NCBI RefSeq assembly: GCF_041052385.1
Contig: NZ_CP163439.1
Span: 3,647,001-3,711,000, forward strand
Origin: Streptomyces sp. R28
Lineage (GTDB): Bacteria; Actinomycetota; Actinomycetes; Streptomycetales; Streptomycetaceae
Direction: 5' to 3'
Length of the DNA stretch: 64,000 nt
Shown: piece by piece, positions 1-9,788 of the stretch
Layout of the letters: every line of letters starts with the position of its first letter
Position numbering within the stretch: the first letter of the stretch is position 1
Notes under the pieces: generated by a model
What the model saw: the letters and a program-made list of their open reading frames with translations, nothing else
What the model was told of the DNA's origin: nothing
The model's database searches: none
Program-made: the position numbers and the translations under genes

Positions 1-639
1 TACCGCACGATCCTCCTCTTCCTGACCAGCCTGGCCGTCCGGGTCGCCTGGATCCCGCTGGGCAACCTCGCGATCATGGCGATCGTGACGGCGCTGCGGG
101 AGTGGTTCCGCAAGTCGGAGCTGTCCGCGGACCGGGCGGGTCTGCTCGTCGGCCAGGACCTCCAGGCCTCGATGCGCGGTCTGATGAAGCTCGCGGGCGG
201 CCACCACCTGCACGAGATGAACGTGGACGCGTTCCTGAAGCAGGCAGAGGAGTACGAGGCGGGCGGCGACCTGCGCGACTCGGTCCTGAAGATCCTGACC
301 GTCCTGCCCCGCTCCCACCCCTTCACCACGGTCCGCGCGGCCGAGCTGAAGAAGTGGGCCGAGTCCCGCGACTACCAGCGGATCATGGACGGCCACTACC
401 CGCGCCGCGCGGAGGACAAGGACACGTCCGTCACCGACTCCTTCCGCGAGTCCGCGTCCCACTACGCCACCCACGTGAAGTCCTCCAAGGACCCCCTGAT
501 GAAGCTGGTCACGGACATCGCCGACGGCGCGGGGGACCTGGGCGGCCGGGTACGAAGGGGCTTCGGCGGCTTCACGAGCGCCCCGCCGAAGGACGAGCCG
601 CGGCGGGACGAAGGCGACGACCGCGGCACCGACAACTGA
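1..639 (+). CDS. M48-type membrane metallopeptidase, C-terminal part (5' truncated by window edge)
   Basis: The reading frame is already open at base 1, so only about the last 212 residues are present. The first visible Met at base 76 is internal. The visible part begins with a hydrophobic stretch (LFLTSLAVRVAWIPLGNLAIM), then a soluble tail containing EMNVDAFLKQAEEYEAGGDL and SHPFTTVRAAELKKW, which resemble the C-terminal tails of Streptomyces M48 peptidases (HtpX-like zinc proteases acting on membrane proteins). The catalytic HExxH lies upstream of the window, so the enzyme call rests on tail resemblance only. The end is charged and probably disordered. It converges on the next gene, with a hairpin between them. 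Confidence 0.6.
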   Translation, partial: YRTILLFLTSLAVRVAWIPLGNLAIMAIVTALREWFRKSELSADRAGLLVGQDLQASMRGLMKLAGGHHLHEMNVDAFLKQAEEYEAGGDLRDSVLKILTVLPRSHPFTTVRAAELKKWAESRDYQRIMDGHYPRRAEDKDTSVTDSFRESASHYATHVKSSKDPLMKLVTDIADGAGDLGGRVRRGFGGFTSAPPKDEPRRDEGDDRGTDN

Positions 640-663
640 CGGAACTGCGAAAGGGCATTTCAG

Positions 664-694
664 CCCGTCCGTGGGCCGCAGGCCCCCAGACGGG
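664..694. terminator. Hairpin between convergent genes
   Basis: The stem has two blocks: CCCGTC with GACGGG, and GGGCC with GGCCC around a GCA loop. It sits 25 bases after the stop of the M48-type gene and beyond the end of the convergent minus-strand gene, so it could end both transcripts. There is no T-run, as is usual in Streptomyces. Confidence 0.55.
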
Positions 695-776
695 GGTGCG
701 AACAGGCAGCGCCCCTGGGGATGGGACGGGCGGGGGCGGCTGCATTGATCAGCGGCTCCGCCGCGGGCCGCCCGGC

Positions 777-1877
777 TCACACCTTCGGCTGGGACCCCGC
801 CGCCAGCGACCCGCACAGCGCCGTCGCCCCGCCCGTGGCATACGGGTCGGTCCCGGCCGGCCCGCCCTCCTTCGCCGTCTGCCCCGCCAGCAGCGGATGC
901 AGCCGGTTCGTGGAGTCCTCGGCACACGACAGCGGCCCCGCCTGGACGTACGAGACGACCAGCTGGGCCTGATTCAGCCGCAGGTCCTCACGGTCGAACC
1001 GGAAGTGCAGCTCCCGGCGCACGGTGAACAGCGACGCCTCAGCAGCCTGCTTACCGGCGCCCGCCGTCTCATCCGCACGGGCCTCCACCGCCCGCAGCGC
1101 GTACACAAACGTGTGATCGGCCGTGACCTCGAGTGTCGACGCGTCGGTCTCCGCGGCCTGCAGCGTCCCCTGCACCCGGATCTTGCGATCGGCCAGCTCG
1201 GCCTGAGCCGGATCGAACCGAACCAGCCACCCGGTCGGCGCATGCCGCCCGTCCGCCGCCGGATGGCTGAAGCTCTGGTCGAACTGGTCCAGTTGGTCGG
1301 GATCGAGCAGCACCCGCACCGGACGGATCTGGTCCGCGGTGAGCACCTCGGGATAGAGCGACGACCGCACGATGTAGTCCTTGGCGATACTCAGCGCGTT
1401 CGTCACCTGACTGTCCGAGAAGTGCGCGGTACGCCGCGCGGCCGGCAGCGGAATGCCCTCCGCGCCGATGCGGAACTGCGCGGCGGGACTCTGCGCGTAC
1501 AGGTGGTCGGTGTCGCCCGTCCCGGGCACCTTGCCCTGCGGGGCGAGAGGGATGACGGTCATCCGCAGGGGCTCGGCGAGCGGTCCGGACCCGGCGGGGT
1601 CCTGATAGGGATGCCGTACACCCATATAGATCGCCGTACCGAAGGCCACGGCGATCAACAGGACCAGGATCAGCGCCTGCCGGGACAGGCCCCGGCGCAG
1701 TGGTGGACGGCGGCGTACGGCGGGCGCGTGGTCGGCGATGCGCTCCTGTGCGGAGAACTCCTGAAGGCGGGCAGCACGGACGAACGACTCGTCGAAGACG
1801 ACGGATCGGTACTCGTCCTCGCCACCTCCGGGGCCGCCCTCGGGTGTCCCCTCGGGTGGGTCTCCAGGCCCTCCCAT
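777..1877 (-). CDS. Single-span membrane protein with SVVFDESFVRAA motif
   Basis: 366 residues from an ATG. A Gly/Pro/Glu-rich cytoplasmic N-terminus (about 1-30) is followed by SVVFDESFVRAARLQEFSAQER, an Arg-rich stretch, one transmembrane segment at about 70-90 (ALILVLLIAVAFGTAIYMGV), and an external domain of about 270 residues. No catalytic motif is recognised. The neighbouring gene at 1999-2643 has the same layout and motif (SVVFDEAFVRAA), so the two are probably paralogues or partners. Both follow proA on the same strand. The function is unknown. The closeness to proline synthesis and cell-surface genes suggests an envelope role, which is inference only. Confidence 0.75.
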   Translation of the reverse strand: MGGPGDPPEGTPEGGPGGGEDEYRSVVFDESFVRAARLQEFSAQERIADHAPAVRRRPPLRRGLSRQALILVLLIAVAFGTAIYMGVRHPYQDPAGSGPLAEPLRMTVIPLAPQGKVPGTGDTDHLYAQSPAAQFRIGAEGIPLPAARRTAHFSDSQVTNALSIAKDYIVRSSLYPEVLTADQIRPVRVLLDPDQLDQFDQSFSHPAADGRHAPTGWLVRFDPAQAELADRKIRVQGTLQAAETDASTLEVTADHTFVYALRAVEARADETAGAGKQAAEASLFTVRRELHFRFDREDLRLNQAQLVVSYVQAGPLSCAEDSTNRLHPLLAGQTAKEGGPAGTDPYATGGATALCGSLAAGSQPKV

Positions 1878-1998
1878 ATCTTCAGGGTAGGTCGCGGGGA
1901 GCCCCGATAAACGCCCTGGTACACGACAAGTTCTGACAGGTTCCCACCAGGATGGTCAGGCAGCTCTGAGCAACGCTCAGGCCCTCGATCCGGCCCGT

Positions 1999-2643
1999 TC
2001 AGGGCGTGCGCGGGATGGCTGAGATGGCCGGCCGGGAGCGATCGGCGGAGGCGGAGGGAGCCGCTCCGCTGCCCTGTTCGAGCCCGGTGGACGCAGGCGG
2101 CGTGATCTGGTCCCGGCCGCTGGAGGAGGCCCCGCGGTAGACCGCCGCGAAAGCCAGCGCGACCATGCCGACACCCATCACGAGGGCGAGCACCCAGGCG
2201 ACGGGACGGTGCCAGCGGACCTGCTTGCCGTACATCCCGGGAGCGCCGTAGCGGTCCTCGAGTATGTCCGTGTCGTCCAGATCGTCGAGCTCGGGATCAT
2301 GGCCGAAACCGATGCGATCCTCGGGGCCGTACCCGTCGTCGAACCGCTCGCCCCGGCCGTGCGCCCGGCGCGCTTCCGCTTCGGAGGCCTCCGCTCTCGC
2401 CTGGGCGGCGGCCAGGAGGCGCTCGACTGCGGTCGGCTCGTGCACCACGGCCGCCCGCACGAAGGCCTCGTCGAAGACCACGGAGGCGAACTCTTCGTCC
2501 GACACCCCGCGGTCGTGGTCGTCGTCGGGCTCCCAGCCGTCAGGGAACGGCGTGCCCCCCACGTCCTCCGGCACGGATCCAGAGTAGTCCTGGGGGGTCA
2601 ATTTGGGCAGACGGTATGGAGATTCATCCGCCTTGTGAGACAC
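1999..2643 (-). CDS. Small single-span membrane protein with SVVFDEAFVRAA motif
   Basis: 214 residues, starting at a GTG (MSHKADESPYRLPKL). The N-terminal 45 residues are acidic and Pro-rich, followed by FASVVFDEAFVRAAVVHEPTAVERLL, an Arg/Glu/Ala-rich region, and one transmembrane segment at about 150-170 (VAWVLALVMGVGMVALAFAAVY). A short Ser-rich external tail follows. It shares the motif and topology of the 366-residue protein just downstream, but without that protein's large external domain. It lies 133 bases after proA on the same strand. I recognise it as a Streptomyces conserved protein of unknown function. Confidence 0.75.
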   Translation of the reverse strand: MSHKADESPYRLPKLTPQDYSGSVPEDVGGTPFPDGWEPDDDHDRGVSDEEFASVVFDEAFVRAAVVHEPTAVERLLAAAQARAEASEAEARRAHGRGERFDDGYGPEDRIGFGHDPELDDLDDTDILEDRYGAPGMYGKQVRWHRPVAWVLALVMGVGMVALAFAAVYRGASSSGRDQITPPASTGLEQGSGAAPSASADRSRPAISAIPRTP

Positions 2644-2776
2644 CTCGGGTGCGGCACTGAGGCAGCCCGGGAGCGCGTGTCGGGCGCATATGCCCTGGCC
2701 GCGCGCCGTGCGCCGTCAATGCCTCCGACACGCCCCCTGCAGCACCGCATACGGCTCACAGGGCGGCCGCCGCGGC

Positions 2777-4063
2777 TCAGCGCCGTACGTGCCCGTCCCC
2801 CGTGACGATGTACTTCGTGCTGGTCAGCTCCGGCAGCCCCATCGGACCGCGGGCGTGCAGCTTCTGCGTGGAGATGCCGATCTCCGCGCCGAAGCCGAAC
2901 TGGCCGCCGTCCGTGAAGCGGGTGGAGGCGTTCACCGCGACCGTCGTGGAGTCGACCAGCTGGGTGAACCGGCGGGCGGCCTGCTGCGAGGTGGTCACGA
3001 TGGCCTCGGTGTGGCCGGAGGTCCACAGGCGGATGTGCTCGACGGCCTTGTCCAGCGAGTCCACCACCGCGGCGGCGATGTCGTACGACAGGTACTCGCT
3101 CTCCCAGTCCTCGGCCGTGGCCTCCACGACGGTCGCCTTGGAGTCCTTGGCGTACGCCAGCACCCTCTCGTCGGCGTGCACGGTCACCCCGGCCTCCGCG
3201 AGGGCGTCCAGGGCGCGCGGCAGGAACTCGGGGGCGATGTCCTGGTGGACCAGGAGGGTCTCGGCGGCGTTGCAGACGCTGACCCGCTGGGCCTTGGAGT
3301 TGATCAGGATGTCGATCGCCATGTCGAGGTCGGCGTGGGCGTCGACGTAGACGTGGCAGTTGCCGGTGCCGGTCTCGATGACGGGAACGGTCGACTCCGA
3401 CACGACGGTCTGGATCAGGGAGGCGCCGCCGCGCGGGATCAGCACGTCGACGAGGCCGCGGGCCCGCATCAGCTCGCGCACGCTCTCACGGCTCTCCCCG
3501 GGCACCAGCTGCACGGCGTCGGCAGGCAGCCCGGCCCCGCCCACGGCGTCCCGGATCACCCGGACGAGTGCCGTGTTCGACTCGTACGCCGAGGCCGAGC
3601 CGCGCAGCAGCGCGGCGTTGCCGGACTTCAGGCAGAGGGCGGCGGCGTCCACGGTGACGTTCGGGCGGGCCTCGTAGATGATCCCGACGACGCCGAGCGG
3701 GACGCGGACCTGGCGCAGGTCGATGCCGTTGGGGAGGGTCGAGCCGCGGACGACCTCGCCGACGGGGTCGGGCAGCGCGACGACGTCCCGCACATCGGCG
3801 GCGATGGCCCGCACGCGCTCCGGGGTGAGCGTCAGCCGGTCGATGATCGCCTCGCTGGTGCCGGCCTCGCGGGCCTTGGCGATGTCCTTGGCGTTGGCCT
3901 CGACGATTTCGCTCGTACGGACCTCCAGGGCGTCCGCGATGGCGAGCAGCGCGTCGTCCTTCTCGGCCCGCGGCAGCGGGGCGAGGTCGGCGGCGGCGGC
4001 CTTGGCGCGGTAGGCGGCCTGGGTGACCGGGGACATGGAGTCGTACGGCGAAAGCGTGGTCAT
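2777..4063 (-). CDS. proA: Gamma-glutamyl phosphate reductase
   Basis: ProA reduces gamma-glutamyl phosphate to glutamate-5-semialdehyde with NADPH, the second step of proline synthesis in the cytoplasm. 428 residues, the usual family length. Aldehyde-dehydrogenase-fold motifs are visible: [20 protein letters not shown] (about 121-140), [13 protein letters not shown], the catalytic cysteine in [13 protein letters not shown] (about C264), and the C-terminal [20 protein letters not shown]. The ATG start has only a weak purine-rich ribosome site. proB lies upstream on the same strand with one small gene between, so the pair is probably co-expressed, though not tightly fused as in many bacteria. 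Confidence 0.97.
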   Translation of the reverse strand: MTTLSPYDSMSPVTQAAYRAKAAAADLAPLPRAEKDDALLAIADALEVRTSEIVEANAKDIAKAREAGTSEAIIDRLTLTPERVRAIAADVRDVVALPDPVGEVVRGSTLPNGIDLRQVRVPLGVVGIIYEARPNVTVDAAALCLKSGNAALLRGSASAYESNTALVRVIRDAVGGAGLPADAVQLVPGESRESVRELMRARGLVDVLIPRGGASLIQTVVSESTVPVIETGTGNCHVYVDAHADLDMAIDILINSKAQRVSVCNAAETLLVHQDIAPEFLPRALDALAEAGVTVHADERVLAYAKDSKATVVEATAEDWESEYLSYDIAAAVVDSLDKAVEHIRLWTSGHTEAIVTTSQQAARRFTQLVDSTTVAVNASTRFTDGGQFGFGAEIGISTQKLHARGPMGLPELTSTKYIVTGDGHVRR

Positions 4064-4232
4064 GAAAGAAGGGTAGTGCGACCGGGGCCGGCGTCCTGCC
4101 GCTGTCCCATCTCCCGAGACAGAACCGATACGCGCCTCTCGCCCTCTTTTGCTCCCACGCGCCGCGACCGTCGATTGAGGAACCGCGACGACGCGCGACC
4201 AGGTCCGCGAGAGCGGCGCCGGTGCAGGCGCG

Positions 4233-4697
4233 CTAGAAGGGATGGACGCCCACGGGGGTCGCCGGTGCCGGCCCGTAGCCTTCCGCTACCCGCTGGTGGT
4301 AGGTCTCGCGGTCGATGACCTCCAGGCCGACGATCTCCCAGGGTGGCAGCCCCGCGCTCTGCCGGTGCTCGCCCCACAGGCGCAGGGCGACGGCGGCCGC
4401 GTCGTGCAGGTCACGGGCCTCTTCCCAGTAGCGGATCTCGGCGTGGTCGGGGGCGTACCTGCTGGTCAGCAAAAAGGGGTGGTCGTGGGCGAGCTGTTCG
4501 AGGGCGCGCCGCAGCTCCTTCAGCGGGGCCTCCTGGCCGGAGACGCTGAGGGTGACGTGCCACAGGCGGGGCAGGTCCGCAGGCTCCTCGTACCGGTCGC
4601 CGGCCGCGACGCTCGTCAATGCGCGCTCCTCACCGGCCGCACGGGACGAGGCCCCACCGCCACCACGGGACGCCGTCCCAGGGCGCACTCGTCTCAC
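4233..4697 (-). CDS. Conserved small protein between proB and proA
   Basis: 154 residues from the GTG at 4697. I chose this start because AAAGGAGG lies 5 bases before it; the frame is open further upstream but has no such site. After a Gly/Ser/Arg-rich N-terminus, the conserved-looking part runs from [27 protein letters not shown] to the end, with [33 protein letters not shown] and [20 protein letters not shown]. The pattern of strands and helices suggests a small alpha-beta, ACT- or ferredoxin-like fold, which is inference. No catalytic residues are recognised. Its position inside the proB-proA run suggests shared transcription. Confidence 0.75.
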   Translation of the reverse strand: MRRVRPGTASRGGGGASSRAAGEERALTSVAAGDRYEEPADLPRLWHVTLSVSGQEAPLKELRRALEQLAHDHPFLLTSRYAPDHAEIRYWEEARDLHDAAAVALRLWGEHRQSAGLPPWEIVGLEVIDRETYHQRVAEGYGPAPATPVGVHPF

Positions 4698-4882
4698 AAC
4701 GGCCTCCTTTGCGCAGTGACCGACTCGGTGGTCGTGCGGAATGTCCCTGAGACAAAGTTGAGCAGGCCGCAAGGGCTCGCGGGGCGCTTTTGCGGAACGT
4801 CCACCTCAGGGCGACACCTGTCGCAGGGCGTTCACCCCGTTTTCGGCCAGGGCCCCAGGGTCGCGCCGCCCCCACGTGCCGC

Positions 4883-6010
4883 TCAGGGCTGCAGGATCAC
4901 CAGATCGTCCCGGTGTACGACCTCACGCTCGTACTCCGCCCCCAACTCCCGCGCCAGTTCCCGCGTCGACCGTCCGAGCAGTTGCGGAATCTCCTTGGCG
5001 TCGAAGTTGACGAGCCCGCGCGCGATCGCGTGCCCCGTGCTGTCGCGCAGCTCGACCGGGTCACCGGCGCTGAACTCGCCCTCGACGGCGGCGATTCCGG
5101 CCGGCAGCAGCGACGTACGGCGTTCCACGACCGCCCGTACCGCGCCGTCGTCCAGCGTCAGCGAACCCTGCGGGGTGGACGCGTGCTGGAGCCACAGCAG
5201 GCGGTCGGCGGAGCGCTTGCCGGTGGCGTGGAAGTAGGTGCCGGTGTCGCCGCCGTGCAGCGCCTCGGCCGCGTGGATCGCGCTGGTCAGGACCACGGGG
5301 ATGCCGGCGGCGGCCGCGATCCGGGCCGCCTCGACCTTGGTGACCATGCCGCCGGTGCCGACGCCTGCCTTGCCCGAGCTGCCGATCTCGACCCCGGCCA
5401 GGTCCGACGGCCCGCGCACCTCCGCTATCCGCGAGGTCCCGGGCTTGCTGGGGTCGCCGTCGTAGACACCGTCCACGTCGGAGAGCAGCACCAGCAGGTC
5501 GGCGCGGACGAGGTGGGCGACGAGGGCGGCGAGCCGGTCGTTGTCGCCGAAGCGGATCTCGTCGGTGGCGACGGTGTCGTTCTCGTTGACGATCGGGAAC
5601 GCGCCCATCGCGAGGAGCTTGTCGAGGGTGCGGGAGGCGTTGCGGTGGTGGGCGCGGCGGCTCATGTCGTCGCTGGTCAGCAGCACCTGGCCGACGCGGA
5701 GGGCGTAGCGGGCGAAGGAGGCGGTGTAGCGGGCGACGAGCAGGCCCTGGCCGACGCTGGCGGCGGCCTGCTGGCGGGCCAGGTCCTTGGGGCGCCGGCG
5801 CAGGCCCAGCGGGGCGAGTCCGGCCGCGATGGCGCCGGAGGAGACGAGGACGATCTCCCGCTCCCCGCCGCTGCGGCTCTTGGCGAGGACGTCGACGAGC
5901 GCGTCGACCCGGTCGGCGTCCAGGCCGCCGGACGCGGTGGTCAGCGACGAGGACCCCACCTTGACCACGATCCTGCGGGCCTCGCTCACACCCTGCCTTG
6001 CCCCTGCCAC
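4883..6010 (-). CDS. proB: Glutamate 5-kinase
   Basis: ProB phosphorylates glutamate to gamma-glutamyl phosphate, the first and usually proline-inhibited step of proline synthesis. 375 residues from a GTG at 6010; a second GTG at 5989 (MSEARRIVVKVGSSSL) is an equally good start. The amino-acid-kinase domain shows VVKVGSSSLTT, VLVSSGAIAAG, PIVNENDTVATDEIRFGDND and LLVLLSDVDGVYDGDP. The PUA domain follows from about residue 285 (GSLTLDDGAVRAVVERRTSLLPAGI). In many actinobacteria obg, proB and proA are adjacent. Here about 17 kb of surface-polymer and secreted-protein genes separate proB from obg. Confidence 0.97.
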   Translation of the reverse strand: MAGARQGVSEARRIVVKVGSSSLTTASGGLDADRVDALVDVLAKSRSGGEREIVLVSSGAIAAGLAPLGLRRRPKDLARQQAAASVGQGLLVARYTASFARYALRVGQVLLTSDDMSRRAHHRNASRTLDKLLAMGAFPIVNENDTVATDEIRFGDNDRLAALVAHLVRADLLVLLSDVDGVYDGDPSKPGTSRIAEVRGPSDLAGVEIGSSGKAGVGTGGMVTKVEAARIAAAAGIPVVLTSAIHAAEALHGGDTGTYFHATGKRSADRLLWLQHASTPQGSLTLDDGAVRAVVERRTSLLPAGIAAVEGEFSAGDPVELRDSTGHAIARGLVNFDAKEIPQLLGRSTRELARELGAEYEREVVHRDDLVILQP

Positions 6011-6201
6011 CTGTGCTCTTTCCCCTCACGTGGGTCCGGTTCCCTGATCGGCAATCTACGCGAAGCGGATCGTTCGGCGCGCGGGGATTCCAGCCTCCGG
6101 ACAGGCGGGCGGTAACGGTGTGCTCACGGGTCGCGTACGGCAAAAAGGTTGCGTTGGTTGCCTATAGAAAACAACGACAGTGCAAACTTATTTTGAACGC
6201 T

Positions 6202-7611
6202 GTGTCACACAATGCCCATCATGGTCACCGAGGGAAGCGCATCCTTCTCCGCTCGGGTAAGAGCCCCTACGACGTCGTTTCCGTGGAGGAGGCCCTCCAC
6301 CGGGACGTCATCGCCACCAACTCCGGCAACCTGATCTTCAGCGACGCCACCCACAAGATCCTCGAGACCCCGCACACCGAGGTCGTCTCGAACGGCGTCC
6401 GCACCGACATCTCGGCGGCCGGCCGCATCAACGAGGAGTACGACGCCTTCGTCGTCCCGCTCGCCAACGCGTTCCGGCCGTCGTTCGAGGGGCAGTTGAA
6501 GCGGCTGACGCGGCTGATCAGCAAGCTGAAGATCCCGGTGGTCGTGGCGGGGGTCGGCGCGCAGGCCGGGCTCGGCTACAACGCGGCGCGGCTGAAGGGC
6601 ATCGAGCCCGCGGTGCGCGAGTTCGTCTCCGCCGTGCTCGACCGCAGCGCCTCGATCGGCGTCCGGGGCGAGTTCACCGAGAAGTACCTCAAGGACCTGG
6701 GCTTCCGGGACGTCGAGGTCATCGGCTGCCCGTCGCTGTTCATGTACGGCAAGGAACTCGCCGTCACCAAGCGGGAGGCGGCCCTCGTCCCCGGCTCCCG
6801 GATCGCGGTCAACGGCTCGCACAGCGCGGTGCGCTCGCAGGGCCTGGAGCGGGTCATCGCCGGCGCCCACGCCCGCTATCCGAACCTGCGCTTCATCGGC
6901 CAGAACATCAGCGACGCACGGCAGTTGCACTGGCGGGACCTGTCCGACCCGAACGGCCTGGTGACGGCGATGCCGACGCACCCCGAGCACCCGATGTACC
7001 GGGAGGACAAGGTCCGCGTCTACGTCGACCCGGTCACCTGGATCGACGACCTGCGCGCGTTCGACTTCTCCTTCGGCTCCCGCATCCACGGCAACATCGC
7101 CGCGCTGCTCGCGGGTACACCGGCGACCGTGCTGTGCGGCGACTCGCGCACGCTGGAGCTGTGCCGCTACTTCGGCATCCCGCACCGCCGGATCGACAAA
7201 CTGCCCGAGGACCTGGACCCGGCGTCGCTGTACGAGGAGGCCGACTTCGGTGGCCTGATGAGCGGCCACCAGGAGCGGTTCGAGCGGTTCACGGGCTTCC
7301 TCGACAGCAACGGCCTGGAGAACACGTTCACGCACGGCGACGGCGGCGCCGCCTTCGAGGAGCGTATGCGGTCGCTGTCCTTCCCGGCGGGCATCCGCCC
7401 CTGGAACGACGCCGACCTCACCTCGCTCACCACCAGGTTCGGCTGGCTGCAGAGCCGTCTCACCGAACTCGCCACGGACAACGACCGGTTGAGGCGCGAA
7501 CTGTCCCGCACCGGCAAGCCGGGCACCGGGCTCCCCGCGGCGTCCGTCTACCGCCGGGCCCGCCGTGTGGTGGGCGGACCGATCCGCCGGGCGCTGCAGT
7601 CGGGACGATAG
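6202..7611 (+). CDS. Polysaccharide pyruvyl transferase family protein
   Basis: 469 residues from the GTG at 6202 (MSHNAHHGHRGKRILLRSGK); the frame is open further upstream but is not family-like there. PF04230 enzymes transfer pyruvate from phosphoenolpyruvate to surface glycans or teichoic acids as a ketal. Supporting stretches are GNLIFSDATHKIL, PVVVAGVGAQAGLGYN, SIGVRGEFTEKYLKDLG, VEVIGCPSLFMYG and the active-site-like FSFGSRIHGNIAALLAGTPA. A coiled coil (LQSRLTELATDNDRLRREL) precedes the basic tail. No ribosome site precedes the start. TATTTT ends 7 bases before the GTG in an unusually AT-rich stretch, so the message may be leaderless. It heads the plus-strand pair with the TagF-like gene. 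Confidence 0.85.
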   Translation: MSHNAHHGHRGKRILLRSGKSPYDVVSVEEALHRDVIATNSGNLIFSDATHKILETPHTEVVSNGVRTDISAAGRINEEYDAFVVPLANAFRPSFEGQLKRLTRLISKLKIPVVVAGVGAQAGLGYNAARLKGIEPAVREFVSAVLDRSASIGVRGEFTEKYLKDLGFRDVEVIGCPSLFMYGKELAVTKREAALVPGSRIAVNGSHSAVRSQGLERVIAGAHARYPNLRFIGQNISDARQLHWRDLSDPNGLVTAMPTHPEHPMYREDKVRVYVDPVTWIDDLRAFDFSFGSRIHGNIAALLAGTPATVLCGDSRTLELCRYFGIPHRRIDKLPEDLDPASLYEEADFGGLMSGHQERFERFTGFLDSNGLENTFTHGDGGAAFEERMRSLSFPAGIRPWNDADLTSLTTRFGWLQSRLTELATDNDRLRRELSRTGKPGTGLPAASVYRRARRVVGGPIRRALQSGR

Positions 7612-7739
7612 GGGCAGGTTCCGGCAGGTCCGTCGGCCTCGGTCACTCCAAACCATCCGGACACTCGCGTGTCGTCCGGAGGTCGGTGCGCGTTAACCCG
7701 GGCGCACCACGTCCCGCCCCGACCTTGGAGTGACCGCAG

Positions 7740-9788
7740 TTGCCCACACCCCTGTCCCGCCTCCCGGTGAGAGCGCTCGTCACGGCTCTCCTGGCCGCCG
7801 CCTTCGGTGCCCAGGCCGTGGCGGCGCTGAGCCCGCACGTCCCGCTGCTGCTCGCCGCGACCGTCACGTCCCTGGCCGTCGAGGGTGTGTTGCTGCGCTG
7901 GCAGCGCGGCATGCTGTCGGTGTTCGCCAAGTCGCACGCGGACATCACCGTGCGGCATGTGCTGCGGGACCTGCTGCTGGTCGTGGGCCTGCTGCGGCTC
8001 GGCGAGCAGCACCGGGAGACGGTGTACGCCCCGCTGGTCGCGGCCCTTCTCGCCTTCTACGCCCTGCACTGCGCGATCCAGGCGGTCTCGGTGCTGGTCC
8101 GCCGCACCCGCACCCTGCCGGTGGTCACCCGCAACATCGACGCCTCCGCGCTGCGCCTCTCCCCCGCCCCGCCCCTCCTGCTGCGCCGCCCCGGCCCGCG
8201 CCTGCTGGTCTTCGGACTCCCGGCCACGGCGGGCCTGCTGACCACGGCGGCCACCGACGACCCCCGCTGCGCGGCCCTCGGCATCGCGCTGTCCCTCGGG
8301 CTCGCCCTGCTGGGCCTGTACGACCTTCTCGTACGGCTGCTGCCGAGCCGTCGCCCGGTGGGCGAGCGGGAGGCGCTGGACTGGCTGGACGCCTGGCTGG
8401 CCGAGTACCGGCCGACGGTCGGCCTGTACTTCTCCGGCGGCGCCTCCTCGGCGTACCAGGCGAACATGTGGCTGGAGCCGCTCGCGCAGCTGGAGGGCCG
8501 TCCGCTGATCGTGCTGCGGGAGCGGTTCATGGTGCAGAAGATCGCGCCGACCGACGTCCCGATCCTGTGCCTGCCGAAGGTCTCCACCCTGATGCGCCTG
8601 GAGCAGTCCACGCTCCGGATGCTCATCCACCCCTCCAACTCCGGCAAGACCTCCCAGGTCCTGCGCATCCCCACGCTCAAGCACACCTTCGTCAACCACG
8701 GGGAGAGCGACAAGCTGTCGTCCTGCAACCCGTACGCGAAGGCCTACGACGAGGTGTGGGTGGCGGGTCCCGCGGCTCGCGAGCGGTATGCGTATGCCGA
8801 GGTCGGCGTCGAGGACAAGGACGTCGTGGAGATCGGCCGCCCGCAGCTGGACGCCGTGCAGCCGTACGCGGGTCCGCCGGCCGGGGCGCGTACGACCGTC
8901 CTGTACGCGCCGACCTGGGAGGGCTGGGACGGCAACCCCGGCAACACCTCGGTGGTCGAGGCCGGCGAGAACCTCGTACGGGCGCTGCTCGCGGACCCCG
9001 GCGTACGGCTGCTGTACAAGCCGCATCCGCTGACGGGGTCGGTGGATCCGCGGGCCGGGGCGGCCGATCTGCGCATCCGCGAGCTGATCAGGGTGGCGAA
9101 CCGGGAGCAGGCAGGTGAGCGGCCTCGCGACACCGGTGAACTCGCCCTTCGTACCCAGGAGTTGGACCGCCTCACCACGACCGAGGTCCGGGCGAGCGCC
9201 GATCAGGTCGAGCGGATGATGCTCCAGTCGGCGCCGGAGCCGGGGCGGGCGGAGGCGGTGGCACGGGCCACGGCCGCCTGGGAGGAGGTGTACTGGGCGT
9301 CGCTGCCGGAGTGGGAGCACCAGGTGGTGACCGCCGCGCGGCCCACGCTGTACGCCTGCTTCAACCGGGCCGATCTGCTCATCAGCGATGTGTCGAGCGT
9401 GATCAGCGACTTCCTGGCGAGCGGGAAGCCGTACGCCGTGGCGAACACCAGCGGTCTCGCGGAGGACGTGTTCCGCAAGGCCTTCCCGACCGTGCGCGCG
9501 GCGACCGTGCTGACGCCGGACGCGGCCGGGGTTCCGGAGTTGCTGGAGGCGGTCCGGCACCCGGAGAAGGACCAACTCGCCGAGGCGCGGGAGGAGTTGA
9601 AGCAGCACCTGCTGGGGCCCGCCGAGCCCACGTCACAGGTGCGCTTCAACGCTGCCGTACAGGCGCTGTGTTCGGCCGCGCAGGAGCACCGGGAGCGGAT
9701 GGAGGAGCGGCTGGCGGCGGAGCTCCCGGCCGAGATCCCGGATCAGCGGCGGTCCCTCACGCGGGAGCAGCCCGCCCGCCCTGCGTAA
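7740..9788 (+). CDS. TagF/TagB-like CDP-polyol phosphotransferase, membrane anchored
   Basis: 682 residues from a TTG with GGAG 9 bases upstream. The N-terminal 200 residues carry several hydrophobic helices (about 12-30, 34-52, 75-87, 97-120, 155-170, 179-200). The PF04464 domain from about 215 has the family signatures HGESDK (320-325), YAPTWEGWDGN (389-399), LYKPHPLTG and ISDVSSVISDFLASGKPYAV. The two histidine motifs are those used by TagF-type enzymes to add glycerol- or ribitol-phosphate from CDP-polyol to a lipid-linked chain at the cytoplasmic membrane. It is a paralogue of the gene at 11218-13332. Its 3' end overlaps the convergent glycosyltransferase gene by 32 bases. Confidence 0.88.
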   Translation: MPTPLSRLPVRALVTALLAAAFGAQAVAALSPHVPLLLAATVTSLAVEGVLLRWQRGMLSVFAKSHADITVRHVLRDLLLVVGLLRLGEQHRETVYAPLVAALLAFYALHCAIQAVSVLVRRTRTLPVVTRNIDASALRLSPAPPLLLRRPGPRLLVFGLPATAGLLTTAATDDPRCAALGIALSLGLALLGLYDLLVRLLPSRRPVGEREALDWLDAWLAEYRPTVGLYFSGGASSAYQANMWLEPLAQLEGRPLIVLRERFMVQKIAPTDVPILCLPKVSTLMRLEQSTLRMLIHPSNSGKTSQVLRIPTLKHTFVNHGESDKLSSCNPYAKAYDEVWVAGPAARERYAYAEVGVEDKDVVEIGRPQLDAVQPYAGPPAGARTTVLYAPTWEGWDGNPGNTSVVEAGENLVRALLADPGVRLLYKPHPLTGSVDPRAGAADLRIRELIRVANREQAGERPRDTGELALRTQELDRLTTTEVRASADQVERMMLQSAPEPGRAEAVARATAAWEEVYWASLPEWEHQVVTAARPTLYACFNRADLLISDVSSVISDFLASGKPYAVANTSGLAEDVFRKAFPTVRAATVLTPDAAGVPELLEAVRHPEKDQLAEAREELKQHLLGPAEPTSQVRFNAAVQALCSAAQEHRERMEERLAAELPAEIPDQRRSLTREQPARPA

